Source: Komagataeibacter oboediens
Lineage (GTDB): Bacteria > Pseudomonadota > Alphaproteobacteria > Acetobacterales > Acetobacteraceae
NCBI RefSeq assembly: GCF_003207815.1
Contig: NZ_NKTX01000017.1
Coordinates: 1 to 59,530 of the forward strand
DNA length: 59,530 nt
Reading direction: 5' to 3'
The position numbers and the translations under genes were made by a program. Positions 42,041-51,778 of the stretch are shown in pieces; the stretch's first letter is position 1, and each line of letters begins with the position of its first letter. The notes beneath the pieces are model-generated. The model made no database searches. It worked only from the letters and a program-made list of their open reading frames with translations, and was not told the DNA's origin.

Positions 42041-43188
42041 AACGCATTGCCCTTTCCCTGCTGCTTCTGGCGCCCGGCTGCCTGCAGGCCCGGGCGGATG
42101 AGGGAACACTGCCCCCCGTCGTGAAGCTAGACGCGGCGGCTGTCACCAATGAGGGCGTGACCATCGCCACGGCTACACCCGGCACGGTTGCGCCCGTGCT
42201 GCCGGTCATAAGCCGGATCATGCCCGATACGACGCGGGTCGTGCATATATACCCGGCGGGAAGTGGCAAGGTGCTGTCGGTTCTGGTCCAGCCGGGCACG
42301 CATGTGGCACGCGGGCAGGCGCTGCTGCGGTACCAGGATCATTCCCTGCATGTCGCCCGCATGCAGGCCATCCAGATGCATGCGGCGCTGACAGCCGCCA
42401 TCGCGGCCAGGAACGATGCCGCCGCCGCCGTGCAGCGGGCCAGGACGCTTGTCGGGGAAACCATCTCCGTAGCCGAACTGCGCCACAGGCAGGATGCACT
42501 GGCGCAGGCGGACGCCACCACGCGCGCGCGACAGGCGGATGTGGACACGCTGGGCCACCGTTTCGCGGAGGAATTCAATTCCACGTCCGAACAGACCGGA
42601 CACGCGGGACAGGACGAGACATCGACCCTGATCTCCCCGGTAGATGGCATGGTACAGGCGCTTGATGCCGCCGTAGCGGGCGACCTGACGCCAGCCACGG
42701 ACGTCACGACGGTGGCGGACCTGTCAACCGTATGGATCGTTTCCGACATTCCGCCCGATCAGGCGGCGCTGGTCCGGCCCGGAGGGCAGCAGGTCACGCG
42801 CACGGCGGACGGGATGCTGATGTCGCGGATCGACACGGTCGGGGGGATGGCCAGTCCATTGACGGGACTGGTGCGGGTGACAGGACACGTGGCCAACCCG
42901 CATGGTGTCCTGATGCCCGGCATGGTGCTGGACAGCACACTGGCGCAGCGCGACAGCGTGGCGGGGATCGTCATACCGTCGGGGGCCATACAGCACATCG
43001 ACAGACGCAGCGTGGTGTTCGTGCGGGAAAGCGAGACGGATTACCGGCCCGTCGTGGTCGATATCGCACTGGATGACGGGACGCAGGCGGTCGTACGCTC
43101 GGGGCTGAACGGGGGCGCAGCGGTGGTGGACCACGGCAGCTTCGCCCTGCGCTCGGTCATCGGACTTGCCGGGATGGATGCGGACTGA
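42037..43188 (+). CDS. RND efflux membrane fusion protein (CzcB-like)
   Basis: 383 aa from the ATG at 42037. Signal or anchor segment IALSLLLLAPGCLQARA, then the lipoyl/barrel halves (VLSVLVQPGTHVARGQALL; TLISPVDGMVQALD) flanking a helical hairpin of about residues 105-180. The C-terminal part reads VVVDIALDDGTQAVVRSGL. It links the inner-membrane pump to the outer-membrane channel. No His- or Met-rich N-terminal metal-binding tail is seen. One-base overlap with the pump gene. Confidence 0.87.
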   Translation: MKRIALSLLLLAPGCLQARADEGTLPPVVKLDAAAVTNEGVTIATATPGTVAPVLPVISRIMPDTTRVVHIYPAGSGKVLSVLVQPGTHVARGQALLRYQDHSLHVARMQAIQMHAALTAAIAARNDAAAAVQRARTLVGETISVAELRHRQDALAQADATTRARQADVDTLGHRFAEEFNSTSEQTGHAGQDETSTLISPVDGMVQALDAAVAGDLTPATDVTTVADLSTVWIVSDIPPDQAALVRPGGQQVTRTADGMLMSRIDTVGGMASPLTGLVRVTGHVANPHGVLMPGMVLDSTLAQRDSVAGIVIPSGAIQHIDRRSVVFVRESETDYRPVVVDIALDDGTQAVVRSGLNGGAAVVDHGSFALRSVIGLAGMDAD

Positions 43189-46100
43189 TGGCGCGCAGGT
43201 ATCTTGAATCCCTGCTGCGTGCGCGCATGCTTGTGCTGGGCGGGCTTGGCCTGCTGCTGGTGGCCGGACTTGCGGCGGTACTGGGCCTGCCGGTGGAGGC
43301 CGTGCCCGATATTTCGCCAAAACAGGTGCTTGTCTCGGTCGTCGCACCCGGCCTTGCGACGGAGGAAGTGGAAAAGCTCATAACCTTTCCTGTCGAGGCC
43401 AGCATGACCGGCATTCCCCGCATGACCGACCTGCGCTCGGTCTCCCGCGGGGGGGTATCGGTCGTGTACGTGCAGTTTGCCGATGACACCGACATCAACC
43501 TTGACCGCACGCGCGTGAACGAACGCATACAGCAGGCGCGCGCCACCATATCCGTGCCCGGCATTACGGTCAGCATGGGACCGCTGGCCACCGGCATGGG
43601 CGAAATCATGCAGTTTCAGATTCATGGCGGCGGGCGGTCTCTCATGGACCTCAACCGCATCATGAACTGGACCGTGGTACCGCAGATGCGCCTTGTGCCC
43701 GGCGTGGTTGATGTCAACGTCAATGGCGGGACGGAAGAAACCTATGAGATCATACTGGACCCCGCGCGGCTGATCGGGGCCGGCCTGTCGGCAGGTGATG
43801 TCTATCGCGCCGTGGATGCGAACAACGCGGCATCCGGCGGCGGATGGATCGCCCACCATGCCGAACAGCAGAGCGTGGTCGGACGCGGGCTGGTGGGCAG
43901 CCTTGCCGATTTCGGCAATATTGCCGTGCGGACCAATGCCGATGGCTCGATCGTGCGGCTGCGTGACCTTGGCCGCGTCACCACCGGGGCGCGTACCCGG
44001 CTGGGCGCCGTGACCCGGGACGGGCAGGGGGAAATCGTGATCGGCGTGGTCATGATGGAAAGCGGGGCCAGTTCCAACGCCACCCTTGCCGCCATCCAGC
44101 GCGCCCTGCCGGGCATAAGGCAGGCGCTGCCCGCGGGGGTTACGCTGGAACCTTACTATACCCGTGCCACCCTGACCGGGCAGACCATCGCCACCGTGCG
44201 CGACAACCTGATAATGGGGGCGGTGCTGGTGGTGGGCGTGCTGGTGGTGGTGATCGGCAGCTGGCAGGCGGCTCTTGTCATTGCCTCCGTCATTCCCGTG
44301 GCCCTTGTATGCGCCATGGCCGGAATGCGACAGTTCGGGATTTCGGCCAACCTGCTCAGCCTTGGCGCGATCGATTTTGGCATGATCGTCGATGGATCGC
44401 TGGTGGTGATCGAACACGTGCTGTCGCGGCGGGAGGCGGAACCGGACGTGGAATTCGCACCCCTGGTCATCTCGTCCGTGCAGCAGGTCATGCGCCCGGT
44501 GGGGTTCGCCATACTGGTCATCGTCATGGTTTACCTGCCGATCCTGACCCTGCAGGGGATCGAGGGACACATGTTCCGCCCCATGGCACAGACGGTCATC
44601 ATGGCATTGCTGGCATCGCTTGCGTACTGCTTCATCTGCATGCCCGTACTGGCCAGCGTTGCGCTGGGGCGTATGCGGCCCGTGGGCGATACAAGGCTGA
44701 TTGCCCTCATGCGCCGCCCCTATACACGCATGATGGCATGGGGGGAGGCGCATCCACGCATCCTGTTTGGCGGCACGGTTGCGGTGCTGGCCATATCGGC
44801 AGGGCTTGCGACACGGCTGGGGGGTGAGTTCATACCCCAGCTTGACGAAGGGGCGCTGGCGGTCACCACCACGCGGTTGCCCTCGGCCTCGCTCGATACC
44901 GTGCTGACGTCGGTCACGAAGCAGGAGCAGATCCTGCGCCGCTTTCCCGAAGTTCGCTCCGTGATCAGCAATACGGGCACGTCCGCCATTCCCACCGACC
45001 CGATGGGCGTGAACGAGACCGACAGCTTCATCTTCCTCAATCCACCCTCCACATGGAAAACCGCACGCACGCAGGCAGGCCTTGTGGCCGCGATGGATGA
45101 TACCCTGCGGCGCGAACTGCCCGATGCGCTGTATTCCTGGAGCCAGCCGGTGCAGATGCGCATGGATGACCTGCTGTCGGGCGTGCGCACCCAGATTGCC
45201 GTCTCGATCTTCGGCGATGACCTGATGACGCTGGCCGATCTGGGCGACCGGGTCGTGACCACCATGTCGGGGGTGAGGGGGGCAGCGGATGTTGCGGCAG
45301 CGGGTGATGGCACCGTGCCGCTGATCGTGGCCGACATCGACCGCACGCAGGCGGCCAGCCGCAACGTGGCGGTGCAGGACATTCTGGACACGGTGGAGGC
45401 CATAGGCGGGCATATCGGCAGTCGGCCGGTGATTGTGGATAACGCCATCATCAGCACGCAGGTGCGCCTTGATCCCCGCATTGCCGGTTCTGCCGCCGCC
45501 ATTGGCGCGCTGCAGGTCCGGCGCATGGACGGGCAGGGCAGCGTCATGCTGTCGCAGGTGGCGCATGTGCGTGAAGTCGATGGCCCGCCGCGCATAAGCC
45601 GCGACAGGGTGCGCCGACGCATGGTGGTGCAGGCCAACGTGCGCGGACGGGATCTTGCGTCCTACGTGGCCGAGGCACAGGCGCGCGTAGCGCGCGACGT
45701 GAACCTGCCCGCAGGCTATACCATGCAGTGGGACGGGCAATTCCGTAACCTGCAGTCGGCCATGCAGCGGCTGGAAATCGTGCTGCCCATGGCGCTTGGC
45801 CTGATCTTTGCCCTGCTGGTCGTGGCGTTTGGCGCGGTCCCGCCCGCGCTGCTGGTATTCGTCAACCTGCCGGTGGCGGCAACCGGGGGGATTGTGGCGC
45901 TGACGGTGCGGGGCATGCCGTTCAGCATCTCCGCCGGGATCGGCTTCATTGCGCTGTTTGGCGTGGCGATCCTCAACGGCGTGGTGCTGGTCAGCGCGAT
46001 CGCGGCCCTGCGGGCGCGGGGCATGGTGGTGGCGCAGGCGGCCTTCGCCGCTGCCCAGTCTCGGTTCCGCCCGGTCATGGCCACTGCACTTGTGGCGAGC

Positions 46101-46262
46101 CTTGGTTTCTTTCCCATGGCGTTTTCCGACAGCGCCGGGGCAGAGGTCGAACGCCCGCTGGCCAGCGTGGTGATTGGTGGACTGGTGACCTCCACGCTGC
46201 TGACGCTGCTGGTGCTGCCGTCACTTTACGCCCGGATCATGCGTGAAAGGGTTCAGGACTGA
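43188..46262 (+). CDS. Heavy-metal RND efflux pump (CzcA family)
   Basis: 1024 aa, the normal size for CzcA/CusA pumps, with twelve membrane helices and two large periplasmic loops. The fourth membrane segment, about residues 394-408, carries DFGMIVDGSLVVIEH: the Asp-Gly-Asp-Glu proton/metal relay typical of pumps for divalent ions such as Co, Zn, Cd or Ni, unlike the monovalent Cu/Ag type. It uses the proton gradient to expel metal with its partner proteins. The upstream Fur-like box makes iron, manganese or zinc worth considering. A very long antisense frame across this gene is only a codon-bias shadow. Confidence 0.92.
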   Translation: MARRYLESLLRARMLVLGGLGLLLVAGLAAVLGLPVEAVPDISPKQVLVSVVAPGLATEEVEKLITFPVEASMTGIPRMTDLRSVSRGGVSVVYVQFADDTDINLDRTRVNERIQQARATISVPGITVSMGPLATGMGEIMQFQIHGGGRSLMDLNRIMNWTVVPQMRLVPGVVDVNVNGGTEETYEIILDPARLIGAGLSAGDVYRAVDANNAASGGGWIAHHAEQQSVVGRGLVGSLADFGNIAVRTNADGSIVRLRDLGRVTTGARTRLGAVTRDGQGEIVIGVVMMESGASSNATLAAIQRALPGIRQALPAGVTLEPYYTRATLTGQTIATVRDNLIMGAVLVVGVLVVVIGSWQAALVIASVIPVALVCAMAGMRQFGISANLLSLGAIDFGMIVDGSLVVIEHVLSRREAEPDVEFAPLVISSVQQVMRPVGFAILVIVMVYLPILTLQGIEGHMFRPMAQTVIMALLASLAYCFICMPVLASVALGRMRPVGDTRLIALMRRPYTRMMAWGEAHPRILFGGTVAVLAISAGLATRLGGEFIPQLDEGALAVTTTRLPSASLDTVLTSVTKQEQILRRFPEVRSVISNTGTSAIPTDPMGVNETDSFIFLNPPSTWKTARTQAGLVAAMDDTLRRELPDALYSWSQPVQMRMDDLLSGVRTQIAVSIFGDDLMTLADLGDRVVTTMSGVRGAADVAAAGDGTVPLIVADIDRTQAASRNVAVQDILDTVEAIGGHIGSRPVIVDNAIISTQVRLDPRIAGSAAAIGALQVRRMDGQGSVMLSQVAHVREVDGPPRISRDRVRRRMVVQANVRGRDLASYVAEAQARVARDVNLPAGYTMQWDGQFRNLQSAMQRLEIVLPMALGLIFALLVVAFGAVPPALLVFVNLPVAATGGIVALTVRGMPFSISAGIGFIALFGVAILNGVVLVSAIAALRARGMVVAQAAFAAAQSRFRPVMATALVASLGFFPMAFSDSAGAEVERPLASVVIGGLVTSTLLTLLVLPSLYARIMRERVQD

Positions 46263-46933
46263 TGCGTATCCTTATTGTGGAAGATGAACATGACCTCGGC
46301 GCCGCAGTGCAGGAACGCGTGCGGCTGGATGGCCATGCCGTGGACTGGTTCACGACGCTGGAGGATGCGCGTGCGGCCGTGGCGACGGTGGATTATGATT
46401 TCATGCTGCTTGATCTTGGGCTGCCGGACGGGAACGGGCGCGACCTGCTGCGCGAAATCCGCAGGACGTCATCTGACATTGCCATTCTCATCACCACAGC
46501 GGAAGACCAGATCAGCGACCGCATCGCAGGGCTGTCCGATGGTGCGGATGACTATATCGTCAAACCCTATGACCTGAATGAACTTGTCGCCCGCATCGCC
46601 GCCGTGGCGCGACGCTATGCCACCCCGCGCAGACGCGCGCAGTACCGGGCTGGCGACATCATGATCGACCGGGAAAGCCGCGCCGTCCTGCGCAACGGGC
46701 AGGTACTGGACCTGACCGCGCGGGAATGGGCCATCATGGAACTGCTGTCGCGTCATCCGGGCCGGATCTATTCGCGCCAGCAGATCGACACGGCCCTGTA
46801 CGCGCTGGATCAGGATGTGGACAGCAACACGGTCGAGGTGTTCATAAGCCGCCTGCGTAAGAAGGTGGGCACGGCCACCATCCGGACCGTCCGTGGCCGG
46901 GGCTACTGCCTGGCCGATGGCACGCCGGCATGA
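46262..46933 (+). CDS. OmpR/PhoB-type response regulator
   Basis: 223 aa. Receiver domain with the acidic pocket (VEDEHD), phospho-acceptor Asp in MLLDLGLPDGNG (D51 region), and the switch Lys in IVKPYDLNEL; C-terminal winged helix with LTAREWAIMELLSRHPGRIYSR and RGRGYCL. One-base overlap with the pump gene, so the pump and its control system are coexpressed. It probably activates the efflux operon when the metal sensor kinase phosphorylates it. Confidence 0.93.
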   Translation: MRILIVEDEHDLGAAVQERVRLDGHAVDWFTTLEDARAAVATVDYDFMLLDLGLPDGNGRDLLREIRRTSSDIAILITTAEDQISDRIAGLSDGADDYIVKPYDLNELVARIAAVARRYATPRRRAQYRAGDIMIDRESRAVLRNGQVLDLTAREWAIMELLSRHPGRIYSRQQIDTALYALDQDVDSNTVEVFISRLRKKVGTATIRTVRGRGYCLADGTPA

Positions 46934-48264
46934 AAAGCTGGAGCCTTGCCACCCGCATCGTCAGCAGTGTCCTGAGCGCGGTAACGCTCAGCCTGCTGGC
47001 CCTCAGCCTTGCCGTCGCGGGGTTTACCCGCCACGAAATAACGGAACGGCTGGACAATTCCCTGCAGGAAGTGTCCGAACGGCTGCAGGCCACCGTCGCC
47101 GCGCAGCCACACGGGTCGCAGTCGGACAATGTGGCATGGGTTCCCGATGTCGGGCCACGGACGCTGGCCTATCAGGTGGTCGACCAGGCGGGGCATGTGG
47201 TGCTGCGGTCCCAGAACGCACCCGTCCGGCCCTTTGTGTCCGACATCCGTACGGGTTTCACCAGCACGCCGCACTTCCGGGTCTATGTCGCAGCCCCCAC
47301 CATGACGGCCTATCGCGTGCTGGTGGGTGAACCCACGCTGCACCGGCGGGGTGCGACATGGCGGGCAACGGCAATCGCGGTCATGCCGGTGCTGATGTCC
47401 CTGCCTGTCATCTGGTGGCTGGTGCGCCTGATCGTCCGACGCGCCCTGCGCCCGCTAGACCGCCTGCATGACGAAATGCAGTCCCGCGGCAGCGGGAACC
47501 TGCGGCCGGTTCCATCACTCGACCTGCCGGTTGAACTGGTCCCCATCCAGCATGCGGTCAATACCCTTCTGTCGCGGCTGGAAACGGCGCTGTCTACCGA
47601 ACGGGCCTTTGCTGCAAGTGCCGCGCACGAACTGCGCAACCCGCTGGCCGCCCTGCTGGCGCAGGTGCAGATGCTGGGCCGCATGGTACAGCCGGACCCG
47701 GAAGCGGGCAGACGGGTGGACATTATTGCCGAGCGTACCCGCCGGCTGGGCCGGACGGTGGAAAAGCTGCTGCAGTTTTCCCGTGCCACCTCCGGCATTG
47801 CCTTCCGGCGTAACCGGTTCGACCTGCTGACCGTTGTGCATGTGCTGGTAGACGACCTTGGCCACAACCCGCATGACGGACAGGGCATTGTCCTGACACC
47901 CAACGGGATCAGCCATATATTCGTGCATGGCGACATGGATGCGACGGGCATCATGCTGCGCAACCTGCTTGAAAACGCCCTGCTGCATGGGAAACACGGC
48001 ACACCCGTGCGTGTGACCGTACTGCCTGATGGCGGCATCGACATAACCAATGACTGCCCCGCACTGCCGCCGGACATGCTGGACCGGCTGACCAGCCCGT
48101 TCGTGCGCGGCGGGACAGGCACGCATGGCAGCGGCCTTGGCCTGGCCATCGCCAGCAACATCGCGACACAGATGGATGCGATACTGCGCCTGCGCTCCCC
48201 GCTGGACGGGTCCGTCAGGGGGTTTGGCGTGTGCGTCACCTTTCCCGGCTCCGACATGACGTAA
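46930..48264 (+). CDS. Two-component sensor histidine kinase (QseC/PmrB-like)
   Basis: 444 aa. N-terminal membrane helix, a periplasmic domain of about 130 residues, a second helix (IAVMPVLMSLPVIWWLVRLIV), HAMP-like linker, and the phospho-acceptor His in FAASAAHELRNPLAAL. The ATPase has an N box (LLENALLHG) and a G2 box (GSGLGLAIASNI), but the G1 box, usually DxGxG, reads TNDCPALPP, so it is degenerate. Coupled by ATGA to its response regulator. It should sense periplasmic metal. Whether the altered G1 box lowers kinase activity cannot be told from sequence. Confidence 0.9.
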   Translation: MKSWSLATRIVSSVLSAVTLSLLALSLAVAGFTRHEITERLDNSLQEVSERLQATVAAQPHGSQSDNVAWVPDVGPRTLAYQVVDQAGHVVLRSQNAPVRPFVSDIRTGFTSTPHFRVYVAAPTMTAYRVLVGEPTLHRRGATWRATAIAVMPVLMSLPVIWWLVRLIVRRALRPLDRLHDEMQSRGSGNLRPVPSLDLPVELVPIQHAVNTLLSRLETALSTERAFAASAAHELRNPLAALLAQVQMLGRMVQPDPEAGRRVDIIAERTRRLGRTVEKLLQFSRATSGIAFRRNRFDLLTVVHVLVDDLGHNPHDGQGIVLTPNGISHIFVHGDMDATGIMLRNLLENALLHGKHGTPVRVTVLPDGGIDITNDCPALPPDMLDRLTSPFVRGGTGTHGSGLGLAIASNIATQMDAILRLRSPLDGSVRGFGVCVTFPGSDMT

Positions 48265-48285
48265 TCATGCGAAGCTCATGATTAC
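48261..48285. terminator. Hairpin between convergent efflux and activator genes
   Basis: GTAATCATG (48261-48269) pairs with CATGATTAC (48277-48285) over a seven-base loop; the first arm includes the kinase stop codon. No U-tract follows, so it may act as a weak bidirectional terminator or barrier. Confidence 0.5.
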
Positions 48286-48294
48286 ATCCGCGCC

Positions 48295-49857
48295 CTACGC
48301 GACATCAAACAGCTTCAGGCGGTAATGAAGCTGCCGTGCCGTCATGCCCAGCTGCTGCGCGGTGCGTGACTTGTTGCCGCCATTCAGCCTGAGCGCATGC
48401 AGCAGTTCTTCCTTGGAATGGGACGACGCGGGCAGGTACGGCCGGTACGCGCGTTCGCCCTGCACTGCCTGCAGGGGCACCGACTGCGTACTGTCATGCA
48501 GGAACGCGCGTAGGTCCCGCGCCGCCATGACCGGCTGTGGGGCCAGCAGCACGACACGTTCGATCACGTTGGACAGCTGGCGGATATGACCCGGCCAGTC
48601 CTGTTCGGTCAGCAGGTCAACTGCCGAACGGGACAGGCTGATGTTGCGTTCATGCCGCTGGTTGAACTGGCTGAGGAAATGGCTGCACAGCAGGGGAATG
48701 TCCTCCCTGCGGGCGGCAAGGGTCGGCAGCGTGATGGGAATGACATTGAGATGATAGAACAGGTCATAGCGGAACAGCCCCATCTCGACACGCTTGCGCA
48801 GGTTCTGGCTGGTCGCGCTGACAACCCGGATGTCGATCCTGCGCGCAAGACCCGTGCCGGCACGCGTGAACGTGCCCTGTTCGAATACATGCAGAAGCCG
48901 TCCCTGCATGGCCAGGGGAAGTTCGCCGACCTCGTCAAGGAACAGCGTGCCGGTATGCGCCTGCTCAAGCTGTCCCGTCCGGCGTGCCCTTGCACCGGGA
49001 AACGCCCCGCGTTCATGGCCAAAAAGCTCGGTTTCAAAGGCGTTTTCGGGAATGGCGGCGCAGTTGACGCGCACGAAGGGCTGCGTCCGCCGCGGACTGG
49101 CCATATGCAGTGCGCGCGCAAACAGTTCCTTGCCCGTTCCCGCAGCCCCGCACAGCAGCACGCTGGATGACGCGTGCGACACGCCCTCAAGCTCGGCAAT
49201 CGCCTTCAGCAGGGCAGGGGAGGTGCCAATGATGCCATACCGCATGGTGGCGTTTTCCAGCGCGTTTTCCAGCAGCTGGTTATGCTCATGCAGGGCGCGC
49301 GTCTGTTCTTCCACCGTATCGCCCAGTTTCATTAACTGCCCGATCAGGGTGGATATGATCTGCAGGATCATGATGTCATCGGACAGGTTCCTGTTCCGGT
49401 GCCGCAGCCGGTGGCACGCGATCAGGCCGACCCGGTTGTGCCCCAGGTCAATGGGCATGGCGATGAAGGCCACCTTTTCCGACGGCAGGTGCTCGCGCAG
49501 GACGGCACGGCCAAGGAAAAGGGGTTCCCTGTCGATATCCTGCACGATAATCAGATGCCGGTTCTTCAGTGCTGTCCCCGTTATGCCCTCACCCAGCCTG
49601 TAGACACCGCGTGTGATCTCGGCCGTTGTCAGGCCATAGGCATGGCGGATGCGGTAGGTGTCCCCCTCCGGATCCTTGAAAATGATACGCACGCGGTTGA
49701 GCCCCAGCAGTTCCGACAGCAGGTGCACGACCTCACGTAGGACGCCATCAAGGTCAAGCCCTCGCCCGACAAGGGCCATGACGTTCTTGAGCAGCAGGAT
49801 TTCCTGTGAACGCCAGAACTCGGCAGGGAAACCATCATGGGTGTCGGGAGCGGACAT
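48295..49857 (-). CDS. GAF-AAA-Fis enhancer-binding activator (sigma-54 type) with GAFPGA loop
   Basis: 520 aa from the ATG at 49857 (a TTG four codons upstream is an alternative). Domain order: GAF sensor (about 25-180), short coiled linker, AAA+ domain with Walker A CGAAGTGKE (G237-K243), Walker B LFLDEVGELP (305-314), WPGHIRQLSN, then a Fis-type helix-turn-helix (NGGNKSRTAQQLGMTARQLHYRL). The loop that contacts sigma-54, normally GAFTGA, is GAFPGA (284-289): the key Thr is Pro. It is downstream of the porin and cyanase operon on the same strand and probably regulates them. Confidence 0.9.
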   Translation of the reverse strand: MSAPDTHDGFPAEFWRSQEILLLKNVMALVGRGLDLDGVLREVVHLLSELLGLNRVRIIFKDPEGDTYRIRHAYGLTTAEITRGVYRLGEGITGTALKNRHLIIVQDIDREPLFLGRAVLREHLPSEKVAFIAMPIDLGHNRVGLIACHRLRHRNRNLSDDIMILQIISTLIGQLMKLGDTVEEQTRALHEHNQLLENALENATMRYGIIGTSPALLKAIAELEGVSHASSSVLLCGAAGTGKELFARALHMASPRRTQPFVRVNCAAIPENAFETELFGHERGAFPGARARRTGQLEQAHTGTLFLDEVGELPLAMQGRLLHVFEQGTFTRAGTGLARRIDIRVVSATSQNLRKRVEMGLFRYDLFYHLNVIPITLPTLAARREDIPLLCSHFLSQFNQRHERNISLSRSAVDLLTEQDWPGHIRQLSNVIERVVLLAPQPVMAARDLRAFLHDSTQSVPLQAVQGERAYRPYLPASSHSKEELLHALRLNGGNKSRTAQQLGMTARQLHYRLKLFDVA

Positions 49858-49962
49858 ATGCGCCAGCAAGCCTGATAAGAAAAAGGAACCATCTGGCTGG
49901 CTGCCCGCGACGGAACGCCGGCAGCCAGATCGCAGCCTACATGGATAGAGTGCTCCTGTCAG

Positions 49963-51648
49963 TCAGAATACGAACTGCATGGTCTGCATGTAATAGGCGC
50001 CCGAGTTCAGCCCCGCCTCACGCACCCCGCGGGAGGCCAGGATACCGGCAATGTCATGCGTCCAGACCCAGTGCGGGGCGAAAGACCAACTGACCTGGAA
50101 CTGTGGTATGGCGCCTACGTACCCCCCATGCAGCCCGTCACGCGGGGTATAGACGCGTCCGATCCCGTATAGCGCGTCCTGCGTGCTGTCACGCCAGAAG
50201 AATGGCGCGTGCAGTCGTAGCGAGACCTTTTTCGCCGCCGCAAAGGTCATGACCGGGCCCACGCCAACCAGGTTCTGGTTGTTCAGGGTCATGGTCACGT
50301 CATTGTAGTAGGGAAGCGGAAAATAGGGCGTGCCGAACGTCCCCACCGATCCCGATGTCTGGTTGTAATTTCCCCCCGAAAACAGGTCCGCCTGCACGCC
50401 GAATGTCGGTGCGCCCGTAACCTTGGGAATGGTATAATTGATACCGCCATTGACCGCGTAGGCGTCTACCCGCCGGTGCGCACCGTTATTGACAGGATGG
50501 AACGAGCCGCCCTGATAGATGCCATCCAGATTTACGGTAAAGGGGCCGACCTTGCCCCACAGCCGTCCGCCTATGCCATCCCGACGCGTCGTGCCTGCCG
50601 TGGCTCCCCCGACCGTTGCCGTGGGAACCGACGCCAGCGGGCTGCCATACAGGTAGCCCATGAAGAACGCATCAAGGTAAAGCTGGGACCGCTGCCCCAT
50701 GAACCGGAAGGCGGGAAGGGCGCCGGACGCATAGGCCCCGTACAGCCGGCCGGAATAGTTCGTGCCATTGGAAAATATGCCGACAGGCTGTTTGTTCGTC
50801 TGGAAGAAATCAAAAATATCAATACGGAAATTCTTCCATAACGCATAACCGCGAAACCCGTCCCATGTCTGCTGCACGTTGGGGATATCGCGCGCGGACT
50901 GCATCATGACCGGTGCATCAAGGAACAGTTGCCGTCCCCCCATTACTCCCATATGCGCACCAAGAAATTTGCCCCGCAGTTCGACAAAGCCCTGCTGCAT
51001 GTCGAGCCGTTCACGTTGCAGGCCGGTCTGGTAGCCATATGTATTCGACCCGCCAGCCACGGCATCAAGCAGTTCGGCATAGATACGGACATGCGACCCC
51101 AGATGCAGGTCGGCCCCGTACTGGTTGCGCAGCAGGACACGGCTGGCATCCGTCACCCCGGCCTTGCCCAGTGCCGGCTGGTTTTCAAACACATAGCGCA
51201 GACGTTCTTCGCCGCTGAAGCTGACCCATATGGAGCCACTGTCGTTCAGCCGCACGTATTTCAGGCGGTTGAACCAGTCCCTGCGCCGGACATCGGCGGG
51301 TTCATGGGCAAGAAAGCTCCAGTCCTCGGCCCAGCGGGCCTGCCCGTACGGGCCAACCGTGCCGAAGCCGGATGCCGCGCCATTGGCCGCGGTGAACCGG
51401 CCAAGCCAGGCAGGCATGGGCACGGTCTTTTTAACCTGTGGCGCTCCCTGCGCAGGCCGGGTTGTGACCACCTTTGGCACCAGTCGCGCCGTATTGGGTG
51501 GTGGCAGGCCGCCGCGTGTACTGTCCGTGACAGGGGTCGCTCCGTATGCGCCCGATGAACCCAGACCTGCAAGCGTGATGGACAGGGCGGCAGCCTTTCT
51601 GAACGACTGCGCCTGTCCGGGAAGAAGAGTCCTGTAGGCATGCGACAT
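49963..51648 (-). CDS. Outer membrane beta-barrel porin, alginate-export (AlgE) type
   Basis: 561 aa. Export signal (KAAALSITLAGLGSSGAYGA), a proline-rich linker, then alternating amphipathic strands ending in the terminal Phe motif (MQTMQFVF). The segment SGEERLRYVFENQPALGKAG and DRLLLRNQ-like ASRVLLRNQYGADLHLG match the alginate-export porin family, many members of which take up small organic compounds rather than export alginate. It lies 130 bases after cynS and 105 bases before the activator gene, so it may admit the substrate of the cyanase operon. Confidence 0.85.
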   Translation of the reverse strand: MSHAYRTLLPGQAQSFRKAAALSITLAGLGSSGAYGATPVTDSTRGGLPPPNTARLVPKVVTTRPAQGAPQVKKTVPMPAWLGRFTAANGAASGFGTVGPYGQARWAEDWSFLAHEPADVRRRDWFNRLKYVRLNDSGSIWVSFSGEERLRYVFENQPALGKAGVTDASRVLLRNQYGADLHLGSHVRIYAELLDAVAGGSNTYGYQTGLQRERLDMQQGFVELRGKFLGAHMGVMGGRQLFLDAPVMMQSARDIPNVQQTWDGFRGYALWKNFRIDIFDFFQTNKQPVGIFSNGTNYSGRLYGAYASGALPAFRFMGQRSQLYLDAFFMGYLYGSPLASVPTATVGGATAGTTRRDGIGGRLWGKVGPFTVNLDGIYQGGSFHPVNNGAHRRVDAYAVNGGINYTIPKVTGAPTFGVQADLFSGGNYNQTSGSVGTFGTPYFPLPYYNDVTMTLNNQNLVGVGPVMTFAAAKKVSLRLHAPFFWRDSTQDALYGIGRVYTPRDGLHGGYVGAIPQFQVSWSFAPHWVWTHDIAGILASRGVREAGLNSGAYYMQTMQFVF

Positions 51649-51778
51649 GGTCTGTACTCCTTGTTACGATGTCGGACCGTAAAGAGCGCAAGAAACCGTA
51701 CCGTACTGGGACGATCATTTTATTTTCTGTTATTTTATTGTGGTGGGCAGAATTTTGAATTCCGCCCATTTTATACTG

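Noticed and set aside
43041-45740. Very long reverse-strand open frame (about 900 codons) opposite the RND pump
   Set aside because: It lacks motifs and has low-complexity His/Gly/Arg-rich composition, the usual shadow of a GC-rich gene.
51686-51703. Sigma-54 promoter (-24/-12) in front of the porin gene
   Set aside because: On the reverse strand GG and GC elements resembling TGGCAC/TTGC are present, but the spacing between them is 11 bases instead of 10 and the -24 element is imperfect.
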